Shown here piece by piece: positions 29,128-38,672 of a stretch of DNA of 64,000 nucleotides (its first letter is position 1; each line of letters starts with the position of its first letter). Under the pieces are notes generated by a model that worked only from the letters and a program-made list of their open reading frames with translations, did not search any database and had not been told where the DNA came from. The stretch comes from an uncultured Prevotella sp. (GTDB lineage: Bacteria; Bacteroidota; Bacteroidia; Bacteroidales; Bacteroidaceae): positions 21,871 through 85,870 of the forward strand of contig ONAJ01000005.1 of NCBI GenBank assembly GCA_900315775.1, in the 5' to 3' direction. Made by a program: the position numbers and the translations under genes.

Positions 29128-30138
29128 CTAACTCAAAATGTACTTCTCGGCATTCAGGTGGAAGAGTTTTTCTTTTTCCTCTTCCGTCAGATCGAGCGTT
29201 TTCACGAATTTCATCATGTTTGCCAGACACTCGTAGGGGTAGTCTGAGGCGAAGATGATGCTGTCGATGCCGAAAGCCTGTTTGGTACACTCAAAGGTGA
29301 TTTTAGACATAATGCCGCTGGTGGTCATCACCACATTCTTGTTCTTGAAGTAGTAAGCAACGGTGTGCTTCATCTTCACCTCGTCGTCCTTGATCCATGC
29401 AAAACGGTTGTCAACCCTGTCGATGATGAACGGGAAGTATTCACCACAATGGCCGAGAATCATTCTCAGCTTGGGGAACTTGTCGAAGGTGCCGTTGAGA
29501 ATCAGTCGCAACGACGTCTTCATGGCATCCAGTCCGAATCCAAGACCTGGCGAAGAATACACATAACCCATATCCTTCATATCCTTGTCGTCGGAAGCCT
29601 GCGGATGAACGTAAACGGCACAACCCAACTCTTCTGCCTTTGCCAGCAAGGGAAGGTATTTCTCATCATACAGATGCTCATGCATGTAGTTGGAATGTGT
29701 GTGCCAGTATTTGAATCCCAGTTCTTTGACGCAACGCTCCAACTCTTTGATGGCCTCATCGACGTATGGTGTTGGCAACACGGCAGCACCATAGAAGCGA
29801 CCGGGGAATTTCTTGATGAGTTCTGCAACAGCGTCATTGGATTTCTTAGCGAAATACACGCACTCCTTCTCGGGCAATTCCTCCAACGCAGGCGAACTGG
29901 ACATCACAGCGGCGTCAATGCCGCAACGGTCCATTTCCGCCACGCGCTCCGCTCCGAAATTCATCAACTCGTCAATAACTGGGTAGGTGTTCGTCACGCC
30001 ACTGAAATGGGCATAGATCTTATCCCTCACTTCCAGAACTTTTGTTTCCGGATAATACCTCATGGCCTGATCTCTCGTAGCGAGATAGTCCATCAACTCA
30101 GGTAAATAATAATGAAATTCGCAATCAATGATTTTCAT
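29128..30138 (-). CDS. amidohydrolase-superfamily protein, decarboxylase-like
   Basis: This is a 336-aa TIM-barrel metal enzyme of the family that includes ACMSD and gamma-resorcylate decarboxylase. The first metal motif is DCEFH (E7, H9) instead of the usual HxH. Further candidate ligands are H178 in VYVHPQ, H230 in ILGHCGE and D299 in FASDYP. A Glu-x-His first motif is known from resorcylate-type decarboxylases, so decarboxylation of an aromatic or enol acid is more likely than hydrolysis. The substrate is unknown. A TAACTTTG box at 30189-30196 (minus strand) is the likely promoter. The gene is monocistronic in an accessory stretch. Confidence 0.8.
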   Translation of the reverse strand: MKIIDCEFHYYLPELMDYLATRDQAMRYYPETKVLEVRDKIYAHFSGVTNTYPVIDELMNFGAERVAEMDRCGIDAAVMSSSPALEELPEKECVYFAKKSNDAVAELIKKFPGRFYGAAVLPTPYVDEAIKELERCVKELGFKYWHTHSNYMHEHLYDEKYLPLLAKAEELGCAVYVHPQASDDKDMKDMGYVYSSPGLGFGLDAMKTSLRLILNGTFDKFPKLRMILGHCGEYFPFIIDRVDNRFAWIKDDEVKMKHTVAYYFKNKNVVMTTSGIMSKITFECTKQAFGIDSIIFASDYPYECLANMMKFVKTLDLTEEEKEKLFHLNAEKYILS

Positions 30139-30337
30139 GTCGTAATATTTATTTAGTATCAGATTCCATATAACATAGCTTTGTCTTGCAAAGTTATAAA
30201 ATAATGTAATCTTTTTGTTGGTTTGGCATTACCTCTCCCTATTTTTAACGCAGTTTAACTGTTTGCAGGTCGTGGGGACAGTTTTAATTAGGTTCAAAAT
30301 AAAACTGCTTTTATTTGCATAAAAAAGGAATATTGTG

Positions 30338-30345
30338 TACATTTG
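30338..30345 (+). promoter_or_regulatory. promoter of the 458-aa surface protein gene
   Basis: The -7 box reads TACATTTG, with a TTG about 20 bases upstream. It lies 44 bases before the ATG at 30390. Confidence 0.55.
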
Positions 30346-30389
30346 CAACCCTAAAAAAGGAATTATCAAACTAATTAATTTATTAAGAT

Positions 30390-31766
30390 ATGATCAAAAA
30401 ACTAAGATTATTGCTGCTTACGGTGCTTTTTACGGTATGTGGGACAGCTTTTGCAGACGGATGGTCGGAGGATTTCTCAGGACTGTCACTGGTTAATGAC
30501 AATGGAGACCCTGTTGGCACTTATCAATTTGGCACTGGACTCTCTAATGGTTGGAAGGTTGTTGGTGGTACTATTTATAGAGGAGAAGGTTCTACCAACT
30601 ATGGTTATATTTCTACTGGCGGTCACACCAGCAACAACGGTTACCTGGAGGCTTCGTATGGCGCCTCAAACAGCGCGTCTGTCTGGGTTTCAGCAGCTAT
30701 GCCTGGCGACGAACTGACGTTCTGGATAAAGTGTACCAGCGGAAGTAGCTCAACAACGGGATACTACAAAATCTACGAGGCTAATGCTGACGGAAGCATA
30801 ACGGCTACGGTATTAGGCGAAGGTAGTCTGAAGGGTGGTAGCGCCTGGACACAGAAGACTGTTGAGGGTGTTAACGGCAAGTATATAGCCATAAACCTCA
30901 TCCGTATGCAAATAGACGATATGGAGTGTAATACAGCTGTTGTTGAGCAGAAGGCTGACCTGAACATCTTGCAAAAGAATATTATGAGTCCTGTAGCTCT
31001 TGACGAGACGAGCAACCAGGTATGGATTCAGTACGAGAACAAGGGTAATGCCGCAGCTAAAAATGCTGTTGCTACTCTCTATGTTAACAATGTTGCCAAC
31101 GCGACAAAGGAGATTGGCACTATTGATGTAAACGGCAACGGATATGCTTATCTGACTTATGACAAGACAACTATCAGCGCTGGAACATATCCTGTTTATA
31201 TCAGTATTACAGCAGACAACGACGACACGGAGAGCACTTCGACAAAGCAGTCGGAGGCTGTGGATGTTACCTTCGAAGTGCCTGTTGTCGAGGTTAAGGA
31301 CCTTGCTATTTCTCAGGTTTCATGCAACGACATTGACCTGGCTGAACAGAGTCACTTCGTTACTGTTGTTGTGGTGAACAACGGAAATGTGGATATAGAG
31401 AATGCTCCTGTCAGCATAAAGGCTACCATCGGTGGCGAGGAGAAGGTTATCGGTACTGACGTCATCAGCGCGAAGGCTGGCACCGAGGGCAACACGGGTA
31501 GCGTTAATGTAAGCATCAATACAGAGGGCATGACGGTAGGTTCGCTTACAATGACTATCAGCGTTGAGGTTGAGGGCGACGCCACTCCTGACGACAACAC
31601 GATGCCTACAGAGGTTAACGTGGTGGACAACACTGACGGCATAGCAACTGTAAATGCTGAAATGAAGAAGGACGCTCAGATTTACACCATCGGCGGCACA
31701 AAGGTCGGTAAGGTAAACGAAGGTGGTATTTACATCGTTAACGGCAGAAAGGTCGTGGTGAAGTAA
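30390..31766 (+). CDS. secreted protein with jelly-roll and CARDB-like domains
   Basis: This is a 458-aa protein with a signal peptide (about 1-22, ending CGTAFA). A first domain (about 23-180) resembles a choice-of-anchor jelly roll (DGWSEDFSG, GDELTFWIKCTSGSS). Two CARDB-like domains follow (about 185-290 and 300-410), and the C-terminal 40 residues (AQIYTIGGTKVG ... GGIYIVNGRKVVVK) resemble a type IX secretion tail. The domain kit and tail resemble those of the 1283-aa protein at 6502, so the two may share a secretion route. No enzyme motif is visible. Confidence 0.78.
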   Translation: MIKKLRLLLLTVLFTVCGTAFADGWSEDFSGLSLVNDNGDPVGTYQFGTGLSNGWKVVGGTIYRGEGSTNYGYISTGGHTSNNGYLEASYGASNSASVWVSAAMPGDELTFWIKCTSGSSSTTGYYKIYEANADGSITATVLGEGSLKGGSAWTQKTVEGVNGKYIAINLIRMQIDDMECNTAVVEQKADLNILQKNIMSPVALDETSNQVWIQYENKGNAAAKNAVATLYVNNVANATKEIGTIDVNGNGYAYLTYDKTTISAGTYPVYISITADNDDTESTSTKQSEAVDVTFEVPVVEVKDLAISQVSCNDIDLAEQSHFVTVVVVNNGNVDIENAPVSIKATIGGEEKVIGTDVISAKAGTEGNTGSVNVSINTEGMTVGSLTMTISVEVEGDATPDDNTMPTEVNVVDNTDGIATVNAEMKKDAQIYTIGGTKVGKVNEGGIYIVNGRKVVVK

Positions 31767-31778
31767 ACGGTTTTTTTG

Positions 31779-32702
31779 TTATCTTACTCGTAGCAGGTCG
31801 CCAGCTTGTATCTGGTAGTCGGGCGACATGTGATTGAGTTTGTAGAGGCTCTTCAGGCGAATGCCGTAATGCTGAGCGATGTCGTACATACTCTCGCCGG
31901 CACGAACGCGGTGGGGATGTCCCTTGAACTGTTTCTCGGCGCGCGACTGTTTCTTCTTGAGGAAGATGTAGTCGCCAGGATACAGCTGGTCGTGCTTGTT
32001 GAGCTCGTTGTAGCGAACCAGTTTACGCCACGAGATGTTGAGCTCTTTGCCGAGCGACTTAAAGGTGTCGCCGCTGCGTACTACGACGTAATAGTTCTTG
32101 TTGAGCTGATATATCTGGTGGAGATTGCCTCCAGCAGCGTTGGAAGGTCTGTCTAATCCGTTATGCTTCGCAAGGAACTTGTCGTACTTGGTGGCTCTGT
32201 CATACTGGTCGAGATTATATACTTCAATGATTCCGATGAGTTGCTCGGCATAAGTCGGCGAGGTGGCATAACCACAGCGTTTCAGTCCCTTTGCCCATCC
32301 TTTGTAGTCGGTGGTGCTGAGGGAGAAGAGCACACTGTAGCGCTGCGATGTGGTGAGGAACTTACAATGGTCCTCGTAGCTTTCGTAGGCATTGTCGTAA
32401 GCACGAAAACACTCGCCGCGTTCGTCGTCATCGTGATAGGCGGTGCGTCCCGTCCATCCGTGACATTTTATTCCGAAGTGGTTGTTTGCCTTCTGCGTCA
32501 GCTCGCTATACCCCGCCCCACTCTCAAGGAGTCCCTGGGCAAGTGTGATGCTGGCGGGAATGCGGTATTTCAGCATTTCCTCGATGGCAAGGTCTTTATA
32601 CTTGTCGATATACGACTGATAACGCTGATTCCATTTGGGCTGTGCCATTGTAGTCAGCACAGCCCAAAAGGTTAAGAGGATTATAGATAATATTCTATTC
32701 AT
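31779..32702 (-). CDS. glucosaminidase with two LysM domains
   Basis: This is a 307-aa periplasmic or secreted peptidoglycan hydrolase. A signal peptide (about 1-20) is followed by a family 73-type N-acetylglucosaminidase domain (about 30-180) with the catalytic glutamate in LLESGAG (about E60) and NHFGIKCHGWTG. Two LysM peptidoglycan-binding domains lie at about 205-255 and 262-307. It starts one base after the atpG stop, so it is probably cotranscribed with the ATP synthase genes. The ATG at 32702 is used; the in-frame TTG upstream lies within atpG. Confidence 0.88.
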   Translation of the reverse strand: MNRILSIILLTFWAVLTTMAQPKWNQRYQSYIDKYKDLAIEEMLKYRIPASITLAQGLLESGAGYSELTQKANNHFGIKCHGWTGRTAYHDDDERGECFRAYDNAYESYEDHCKFLTTSQRYSVLFSLSTTDYKGWAKGLKRCGYATSPTYAEQLIGIIEVYNLDQYDRATKYDKFLAKHNGLDRPSNAAGGNLHQIYQLNKNYYVVVRSGDTFKSLGKELNISWRKLVRYNELNKHDQLYPGDYIFLKKKQSRAEKQFKGHPHRVRAGESMYDIAQHYGIRLKSLYKLNHMSPDYQIQAGDLLRVR

Positions 32703-32703
32703 A

Positions 32704-33675
32704 CTAATTATTTGCGGAGCCTCCGACAATGTCGAGCAACTCGTTAGTAATAGCTGCCTGACGACCCTTGTTGTACTGGAGGTTTAGCTCGCGTAACAAC
32801 TCGTCGGCGTTGTCGGTAGCCGTCTGCATAGCAACCATACGGGCAGCATGCTCTGAGGCTATGCTGTCGAGGAGAGCCGTGTACAACATAAGGTGGGCAA
32901 GTTTAGGAATGAGCGTCGTGAGGACGGTCTGCATGTCGGGCTCAACGATGAAGTTATCGTTGAGGGGCTTTGCAGCCACCTGCTGACGCTTCTCTGCCTG
33001 TTCCTTGTCGCGCTGACGCAGATACTCCACAGCCTCGCGTGTAGCAACGTTTGAGGTGAGGTCGCGCTCCTTGTCGGCATTAAGCTCGCTCTCGATGTCT
33101 ATTGGCAGGAAGGTTTTGCGTGTCAGAATCTGACTGCCGGCACTCTTGAAGTGGTGGTAAATCATCTCGACGCGGTCTATCTCGCCGGAGAGGAACTTCT
33201 CACCAAGTTCTTGTGCCAGACTGATGCAGGTCTGAACGTTGGGCTTGTCTGCCAGCGCCACAAAGTCACCGCCTGAGGGCAGTCCGAGTTTATTGACTTT
33301 CTCTGCCACCTTGCGTCCGATAGGATAAACAACAACGTTTCCCTTGCCCAGGTGGGCGTACTCATCGACGACGTGCTGCATCATCTTTATGACATTGCCG
33401 TTGAAACCTCCGCAGAGCGAAGAGTTGCTGCTGTAAACGATGAGGGCGATGCGCTTTACAGGACGTGCCTCGGAGAGGACGGTCTGGGCATCAGCCTCGC
33501 TCGCTAAGAATGTCTTTAAGATGTGCTCAAGCATCGACTCATAGGGAAGCATGTTCTCAATCATTACCTGTGCATGGTGGAGCTTACTCGAGGCTACCAT
33601 CTTCATGGCACTCGTAATCTTACGGGTGCTGTTGACTGATGCTATGCGACCTTTTATTTCTTTCAGACTTGGCAT
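32704..33675 (-). CDS. atpG: ATP synthase gamma subunit
   Basis: This is the central rotor stalk of F1 (323 aa). The N-terminal helix reads MPSLKEIKGRIASVNSTRKITSAMKMVA, the middle has SNSSLCGGFNGNVIK, and the C-terminal helix ends RELNLQYNKGRQAAITNELLDIVGGSAN. It is somewhat longer than enterobacterial gamma, with additional residues in the middle, as in other Bacteroidota. The atpA stop lies 12 bases upstream. Confidence 0.95.
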   Translation of the reverse strand: MPSLKEIKGRIASVNSTRKITSAMKMVASSKLHHAQVMIENMLPYESMLEHILKTFLASEADAQTVLSEARPVKRIALIVYSSNSSLCGGFNGNVIKMMQHVVDEYAHLGKGNVVVYPIGRKVAEKVNKLGLPSGGDFVALADKPNVQTCISLAQELGEKFLSGEIDRVEMIYHHFKSAGSQILTRKTFLPIDIESELNADKERDLTSNVATREAVEYLRQRDKEQAEKRQQVAAKPLNDNFIVEPDMQTVLTTLIPKLAHLMLYTALLDSIASEHAARMVAMQTATDNADELLRELNLQYNKGRQAAITNELLDIVGGSANN

Positions 33676-33687
33676 AACTTCTTCCTT

Positions 33688-35271
33688 TTACTTATACTGT
33701 CCTGCGATATCAGCCATTACAGCCTCAATCTTCTTCGTGCAGTCGTCGTCAATCTTTCCGCTGCCGAGAGTTTCAATAACATCGGGATTGGAAGAACGGA
33801 GCTTGTCGAGGAACGCATCCTGACACTCACGAATCTTATCGACGGGAACAGAGTGCATCAATCCGTGAACACCACAGTAGAGGATAGCTATCTGCTCGCC
33901 AACGGGCATTGGGCTATACTGTGGCTGGATGAGCAACTGTGTGTTCTTACGACCACGGTCGAGGGTCATCGCTGTTACGGCATCCATGTCGCTTGAGAAC
34001 TTCGAGAATGCCTCGAGCTCACGATACTGAGCCTGGTCAATCTTCAAAGTACCGGCAACTTTCTTCATTGACTTAACCTGAGCAGAACCACCGACACGAC
34101 TCACGGAGATACCTACGTTGATAGCCGGACGGAAACCCTGGTTGAAGAGGTCGCTCTCCAGATATATCTGACCGTCGGTAATTGAGATTACGTTGGTTGG
34201 GATGTACGCAGAAACGTCGCCTGCCTGGGTCTCGATGATTGGTAATGCCGTGAGAGAACCACCTCCACGAACGTGACCCTTCATACACTCCGGAAGGTCG
34301 TTCATCTGCTCTGCTACCTCCTGCTGCTCGTTGATCTTTGCGGCACGCTCCAACAGACGGCTGTGCAGGTAGAACACGTCACCAGGATAAGCCTCACGTC
34401 CTGAAGGACGACGAAGAATAAGTGACACCTCACGGTAAGCAACAGCCTGCTTTGACAGGTCGTCATAAACGACGAGGGCTGGAAGACCGCGGTCACGGAA
34501 ATACTCTCCGATGGCAGCACCGGCGAAAGGTGCGTAGTACTGCATAGCTGCTGGGTCGGCAGCAGTAGCACTTACAATGATAGTGTAAGGCATTGCTCCG
34601 TGCTCCTTGAGGGTAGCAACGAGAGATGCTACTGTAGATGCTTTCTGACCGATAGCAACGTAGATACAATAAACAGGCTTGCCTGCATCATAGAAACTCT
34701 TCTGGTTGATGATGGTATCAACGGCAATAGCTGTCTTACCGGTCTGACGGTCGCCGATAATCAGCTCGCGCTGACCACGACCGATAGGTATCATTGAATC
34801 GACAGCCTTAAGACCCGTCTGTAGCGGTTCCTTCACTGGCTGACGATAGATAACACCAGGAGCCTTGCGGTCGAGTGGCATCTCGAAAGAATCGGTGAGG
34901 TCAATGTCGCCCTTACCGTCGATAGCCTGTCCAAGAGGATTGATAACACGACCCAGCATATTATCGTTGACGCGGATAGAAGCAATGCGCTTTGTACGCT
35001 TAACAACCATTCCCTCCTTTACACCAGAGGTGGTACCGAGAAGCACACAACCGACATTGTCTTCCTCCAAGTTCATCACAATAGCCATAGTGCCGTTCTC
35101 AAACTCAAGAAGTTCGCTGGCTTCCGCATTGCGAAGACCATAGATACGTGCCACACCATCGCTGACGGTGAGGACGGTACCTACTTCGTTGAAGTCTTCG
35201 CTGTTTGAAATGCCCTGCAACTGTTTGAGCAGCACTTCACTGACTTCGCTTGGTTTTATTTTATCACTCAT
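33688..35271 (-). CDS. atpA: ATP synthase alpha subunit
   Basis: This is the non-catalytic nucleotide-binding subunit of F1 (527 aa). The P-loop is GDRQTGKT, the signature [17 protein letters not shown] is complete, and the N-terminal [18 protein letters not shown] contacts the delta subunit. A tandem repeat of six 10-base units and a four-helix-bundle gene separate it from atpH, an arrangement that is unusual within this operon. Confidence 0.96.
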   Translation of the reverse strand: MSDKIKPSEVSEVLLKQLQGISNSEDFNEVGTVLTVSDGVARIYGLRNAEASELLEFENGTMAIVMNLEEDNVGCVLLGTTSGVKEGMVVKRTKRIASIRVNDNMLGRVINPLGQAIDGKGDIDLTDSFEMPLDRKAPGVIYRQPVKEPLQTGLKAVDSMIPIGRGQRELIIGDRQTGKTAIAVDTIINQKSFYDAGKPVYCIYVAIGQKASTVASLVATLKEHGAMPYTIIVSATAADPAAMQYYAPFAGAAIGEYFRDRGLPALVVYDDLSKQAVAYREVSLILRRPSGREAYPGDVFYLHSRLLERAAKINEQQEVAEQMNDLPECMKGHVRGGGSLTALPIIETQAGDVSAYIPTNVISITDGQIYLESDLFNQGFRPAINVGISVSRVGGSAQVKSMKKVAGTLKIDQAQYRELEAFSKFSSDMDAVTAMTLDRGRKNTQLLIQPQYSPMPVGEQIAILYCGVHGLMHSVPVDKIRECQDAFLDKLRSSNPDVIETLGSGKIDDDCTKKIEAVMADIAGQYK

Positions 35272-35290
35272 TTGTTTTAATTTTATTTGG

Positions 35291-35350
35291 TAGTTAACGG
35301 GAGTTAGCGGGAGTTAGCGGGAGTTAACGGGAGTTAACGGGAGTTAGCGG
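35291..35350. repeat. six tandem 10-base repeats before atpA
   Basis: The unit is GAGTTA(A/G)CGG, present six times with only A/G variation and one T at the first base. It lies between the atpA start (35271) and the stop of the four-helix-bundle gene (35354), in the transcribed spacer of the atp operon. Confidence 0.9.
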
Positions 35351-35353
35351 ACA

Positions 35354-35728
35354 TTAGTCTTCTACTCCACTATTATTTTTTATACCCTTACAATAGGCAT
35401 TGAGGAACCAACTTACCTTTTCAATCTTTTCATTTAGAGAATTATGAGTTTCTGTTGTAAAATAATCTAAATCTTTCGATAAAAGAATATAATAGCGACA
35501 TTCCTCCACACTCCCTTGAGAAATATTCATGAAACGCAATTTTTCCTGTTTACTCAGCCTCTTATAGCCTTCTGCTATGTTTGCAGGAATAGACACTGCA
35601 GCACGGAGGAACTGCGAAGACAATGCAAAGCGTTCCTCTGCAGGAAACTGCCTTACTGCCTTATATACATCAAGAACGAACTGATGCGCGTATTGCCATG
35701 CCTTTATGTCTTTAAAGCTATTTGTCAT
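35354..35728 (-). CDS. four-helix-bundle protein (S23/IVS family) inserted in the atp operon
   Basis: This is a 124-aa helical protein beginning MTNSFKDIKAWQYAHQFVLDVY, with the family signature AAVSIPANIAEGYKR and SLGSLxE-like SQGSVEECRYYILLSKDL. These proteins were first seen inside intervening sequences of 23S rRNA genes and also occur as scattered single genes; the function is unknown, with nucleic-acid binding suspected. Here it sits between atpH and atpA, on the same strand and followed by tandem repeats. It is not part of the standard operon, so it is probably a late arrival. Confidence 0.88.
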   Translation of the reverse strand: MTNSFKDIKAWQYAHQFVLDVYKAVRQFPAEERFALSSQFLRAAVSIPANIAEGYKRLSKQEKLRFMNISQGSVEECRYYILLSKDLDYFTTETHNSLNEKIEKVSWFLNAYCKGIKNNSGVED

Positions 35729-35813
35729 TTTCTCGCCAATTAGAGTATTGTCCGTTTACTCCACCGACAAAGTCGGTTAACTTCTGATAAATACTGTTAA
35801 CTACTATAAATTA

Positions 35814-36350
35814 CTATTTCTTTAGTGTTTGTAGAATATTGTTGAGTTTCGACTTAACACTGGCATCCATGCGATAAGTGTCGTATTCAAGGATAAAGCC
35901 ACCGACGATGTCGGGATTTACCTCCGTCTGGAACTCCACATTTCCGTTAGTTCTGCTCTCCACCATCTTGCGCATCTTCTGCTCGGTAGCAGCGTTGACG
36001 GCGGTGGCGGTGATGAGTCGTCCGCGGATGATGTTCTTCTGTTGCCTGTACAGCGTGATGTACGAGTTAGCCATGAACTGCGCTATAGCCTCACGACCTT
36101 CTTTAACGACGAGTTGTATGAACTTCTTGCTCAGCTCTGTGGGCTTGCTGCCGAGCGCTGTAAGAAGGAGGTCTTCCTTCTTCTGCGCGGCGAGCATAGG
36201 GTTGTTTACTGTCGTCCTCAGCTGTGGCACCTGGACATAGCTCTCGGCGAGCGTCTGCATGTCCTTATAGACTGCATCCTCTTGTTTCTGCTCTGTGGCA
36301 CTCTTCAAGAGCGCACGGGCATAACGTACCGATATTACTCCTATATCCAT
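35814..36350 (-). CDS. atpH: ATP synthase delta subunit
   Basis: This is the peripheral stalk subunit that joins F1 alpha to the b subunits (178 aa). The N-terminal ISVRYARALLKSATEQ and the C-terminal GGFILEYDTYRMDASVKSKLNNI are typical. A small hairpin (35763-35768 with 35772-35777) follows the gene in the gap before the four-helix-bundle gene. Confidence 0.93.
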   Translation of the reverse strand: MDIGVISVRYARALLKSATEQKQEDAVYKDMQTLAESYVQVPQLRTTVNNPMLAAQKKEDLLLTALGSKPTELSKKFIQLVVKEGREAIAQFMANSYITLYRQQKNIIRGRLITATAVNAATEQKMRKMVESRTNGNVEFQTEVNPDIVGGFILEYDTYRMDASVKSKLNNILQTLKK

Positions 36351-36356
36351 GGTTAA

Positions 36357-36872
36357 TTATTTTTTGGCGGTCACATCATCCAGCAGTCTTTCAATGAGCT
36401 TCATCTGCTCGGCATCAGAGGAAAGTTTCTCGCGGAGAACCTTTCCGGCAATCTCTACGGAGAGTTCAGCCACCTGCGCACGGATGTCGCTGATAGCCTG
36501 CTGCTTCTCACTCTCTATCTCGGCCTTAGCCTCGGAGAGCAGTCGAGCACCTTCCGTCTTTGCCTTTTCCTGTGCCTTCTCAACGATGTCGTCGCGAGTC
36601 TGGGCAGCCTCTTTGAGTATCTGAGCCTGCTTTTCGCGAGCCTCCTGAAGCATGGCCTCTCCTTCCTGGCGAATGTTCTCAAGACGCTCTGAAGCCTCGT
36701 GAGCCTTCTGAAGGCTCTCGTCGATGTAGCGCTTACGCTCCGACACCATATTGACTATGGCGGGGAAGCCGAACTTCGCTAACACGAAGAAGACTACCAG
36801 AAACGCCAGAAGCATCCAGAACAAGAGTCCGAGATCAGGCGTGAGGATTGCTGGCAATTTTGTGAAATCCAT
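36357..36872 (-). CDS. atpF: ATP synthase b subunit
   Basis: This is the peripheral stalk subunit of Fo (171 aa): a single N-terminal membrane helix (PDLGLLFWMLLAFLVVFFVL, about 13-32) followed by a long charged coiled coil that reaches F1. It lies 6 bases before atpH and 19 bases after atpE. Confidence 0.93.
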   Translation of the reverse strand: MDFTKLPAILTPDLGLLFWMLLAFLVVFFVLAKFGFPAIVNMVSERKRYIDESLQKAHEASERLENIRQEGEAMLQEAREKQAQILKEAAQTRDDIVEKAQEKAKTEGARLLSEAKAEIESEKQQAISDIRAQVAELSVEIAGKVLREKLSSDAEQMKLIERLLDDVTAKK

Positions 36873-36891
36873 TAGTTACAGAATTACTTAC

Positions 36892-37134
36892 TTATTTAAT
36901 CAAGAATGCACAAGCAGCGATTGCGAAGAGGGCACAACCCTCAACGAATGCAGATGTCAGAATCATGTTTGTCTGAATCTTACCTGTTGCCTCGGGCTGA
37001 CGAGCAATAGCGTCCATAGCGCTACCACCAATTTTACCAATACCCAAACCTGCACCAATTGTTGCAATACCTGCTCCGATACCGCAGCCCAGCTGTGCCA
37101 GACCTTCAGCGGCTAATAACATAGATGTAATCAT
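36892..37134 (-). CDS. atpE: ATP synthase c subunit
   Basis: This is the rotor-ring subunit of Fo (80 aa): two membrane helices joined by the polar loop RQPEATGKIQTN. The ion-carrying glutamate is in SAFVEGCALF of helix 2. It is followed by glycine and not the serine or threonine of sodium-type rings, and helix 1 lacks the extra glutamine ligand, so proton coupling is more likely. An internal ATG four codons in could be the true start. Confidence 0.94.
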   Translation of the reverse strand: MITSMLLAAEGLAQLGCGIGAGIATIGAGLGIGKIGGSAMDAIARQPEATGKIQTNMILTSAFVEGCALFAIAACAFLIK

Positions 37135-37200
37135 AGTTTTAAAATTTTTATTAGTTAATATTATTAATGTTTGTTTATACCTTAATTATAATATATAAGA

Positions 37201-38244
37201 TTATTCTTCGTGCTCTTTGTGTGCCAAACCGATGAAGACAGCACTAAGCATTGTAAATACGTAAGCCTGCACAAACGCTACCAGCACCTCAAGCATGTTC
37301 ATAAACAGAAGCATGATGATGCTGAAGGCGTTAAGACCAAGACCGAAGCCTACTCCCATTGACCAACCGAGGAAGATGACGCAGGTGAAACTCAGTATCA
37401 CCGCGTGACCTGCCATCATGTTGGCAAAGAGACGGATCATAAGTGCGAAAGGCTTTGTGAATACTCCGAAAAGCTCTATCACAGGCATGATAGGCACGGG
37501 ATAAGCCTTAAGGAAGAGAGGAACTTCGGGCCAGAAGATATCTTTCCAGTACTCCTTGTTGCCAAAGAGGTTTATGGCAAGCATGGTGCACAGAGCCAGG
37601 AAGAACGTGATGTTGATGTTTCCCGTTACGTTGGCTCCGCCAGGGAAGATAGGTATCAGTCCGATGATATTCGTTGTGAAGATAAAGAAGAATACTGTCA
37701 GCAGGTAAGGAGCATAGGGTTTATAATGCTTCTCGCCAATAGACGACTTTATGAGATCGTCGTGAATCATCATGACAAACATCTCCATAAATCCCACAAA
37801 GCCACCTGGTGCCTCGCTCTTCTCGTCGTGTTTCTTGTACCACTGGGCACAAGAGAGGAACACCACAATAAGGACGATTACCACAATCCATATCTGCGCT
37901 ACCGACTTCGTAATACTCAGGTCGAGTGGACGTACTGCTGTGCCGTCGGGCATCTTCTCATATATCTTTCCGTGATGCTCCTGGTCGAAGTAGAAGCTCT
38001 CGGGAAGACTGTGAGCCGTACAGAAATGCCACTCCCCGGTATTCTCGCTGCGGACAATGATGGGCAGAGGAATACTTAGGTGTTTCCCCTGATATGACGC
38101 GATATGCCACTCGTAAGCGTCTGCCAGGTGTTCAAGGACTATCTCAGGGATGTCGAGTTCCTTGCTCTCCTCTTCGGCAGCGATGCTCTGCAGCGGCACT
38201 ATAGCCATCAGCATCAGAAGGAATATGGACTTTAGTTTTCTCAT
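37201..38244 (-). CDS. atpB: ATP synthase a subunit
   Basis: This membrane subunit of Fo forms the ion half-channels (347 aa). A signal-like N-terminus (MRKLKSIFLLMLMAIVPLQS) and a long periplasmic region precede the five to six membrane helices, as is common in Bacteroidota. The essential arginine is in KPFALMIRLFANMMAGH. The ATG at 38244 is chosen; an in-frame start at 38307 would overlap the upstream gene. Confidence 0.94.
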   Translation of the reverse strand: MRKLKSIFLLMLMAIVPLQSIAAEEESKELDIPEIVLEHLADAYEWHIASYQGKHLSIPLPIIVRSENTGEWHFCTAHSLPESFYFDQEHHGKIYEKMPDGTAVRPLDLSITKSVAQIWIVVIVLIVVFLSCAQWYKKHDEKSEAPGGFVGFMEMFVMMIHDDLIKSSIGEKHYKPYAPYLLTVFFFIFTTNIIGLIPIFPGGANVTGNINITFFLALCTMLAINLFGNKEYWKDIFWPEVPLFLKAYPVPIMPVIELFGVFTKPFALMIRLFANMMAGHAVILSFTCVIFLGWSMGVGFGLGLNAFSIIMLLFMNMLEVLVAFVQAYVFTMLSAVFIGLAHKEHEE

Positions 38245-38260
38245 TTTTTCTCGTTGTTTT

Positions 38261-38656
38261 TTAAGAACGATTAGTAAGACGTGCAAAGAATATCGTGTGG
38301 TGAGCAAGGCATATCATGTAGAATGCCATAAACACCAGGACGAACACCAGCATCGTGCCGCGACCCGGGATGAGGTAATACACTCCCATCGTCATTAGGG
38401 CGAGGAGCATACGGAATCCTGAGGTTGCCGAATAGAACGTCGTGAGGTTGTCGGGCGACTTCGTAGCCACCACGCTCCACAACTTTCCATACACGCCGCT
38501 GACGACTAACATAAAGACAGCACTCACTACGACGGGCACCAGAATAGTGTCAAGGTGCCACACCTGCATAACGAGGAGTCCTACAAGCGACAGCGCAACA
38601 ACTATCTGCAGCTGCTGACGAATGTATCGGAAACTCTGTCTTTTAATGTCGTCCAT
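38261..38656 (-). CDS. AtpI-like membrane protein of the atp operon
   Basis: This is a 131-aa protein with four predicted membrane helices (about 18-36, 40-60, 80-100 and 103-122) between atpC and atpB. The position and topology match the AtpI/UncI-like proteins that assist c-ring assembly or ion supply, but I see no diagnostic motif. The ATG at 38656 fits the spacing after atpC; the in-frame upstream start at 38689 overlaps atpC. Confidence 0.65.
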   Translation of the reverse strand: MDDIKRQSFRYIRQQLQIVVALSLVGLLVMQVWHLDTILVPVVVSAVFMLVVSGVYGKLWSVVATKSPDNLTTFYSATSGFRMLLALMTMGVYYLIPGRGTMLVFVLVFMAFYMICLAHHTIFFARLTNRS

Positions 38657-38672
38657 CTTTGCTATACTTACT

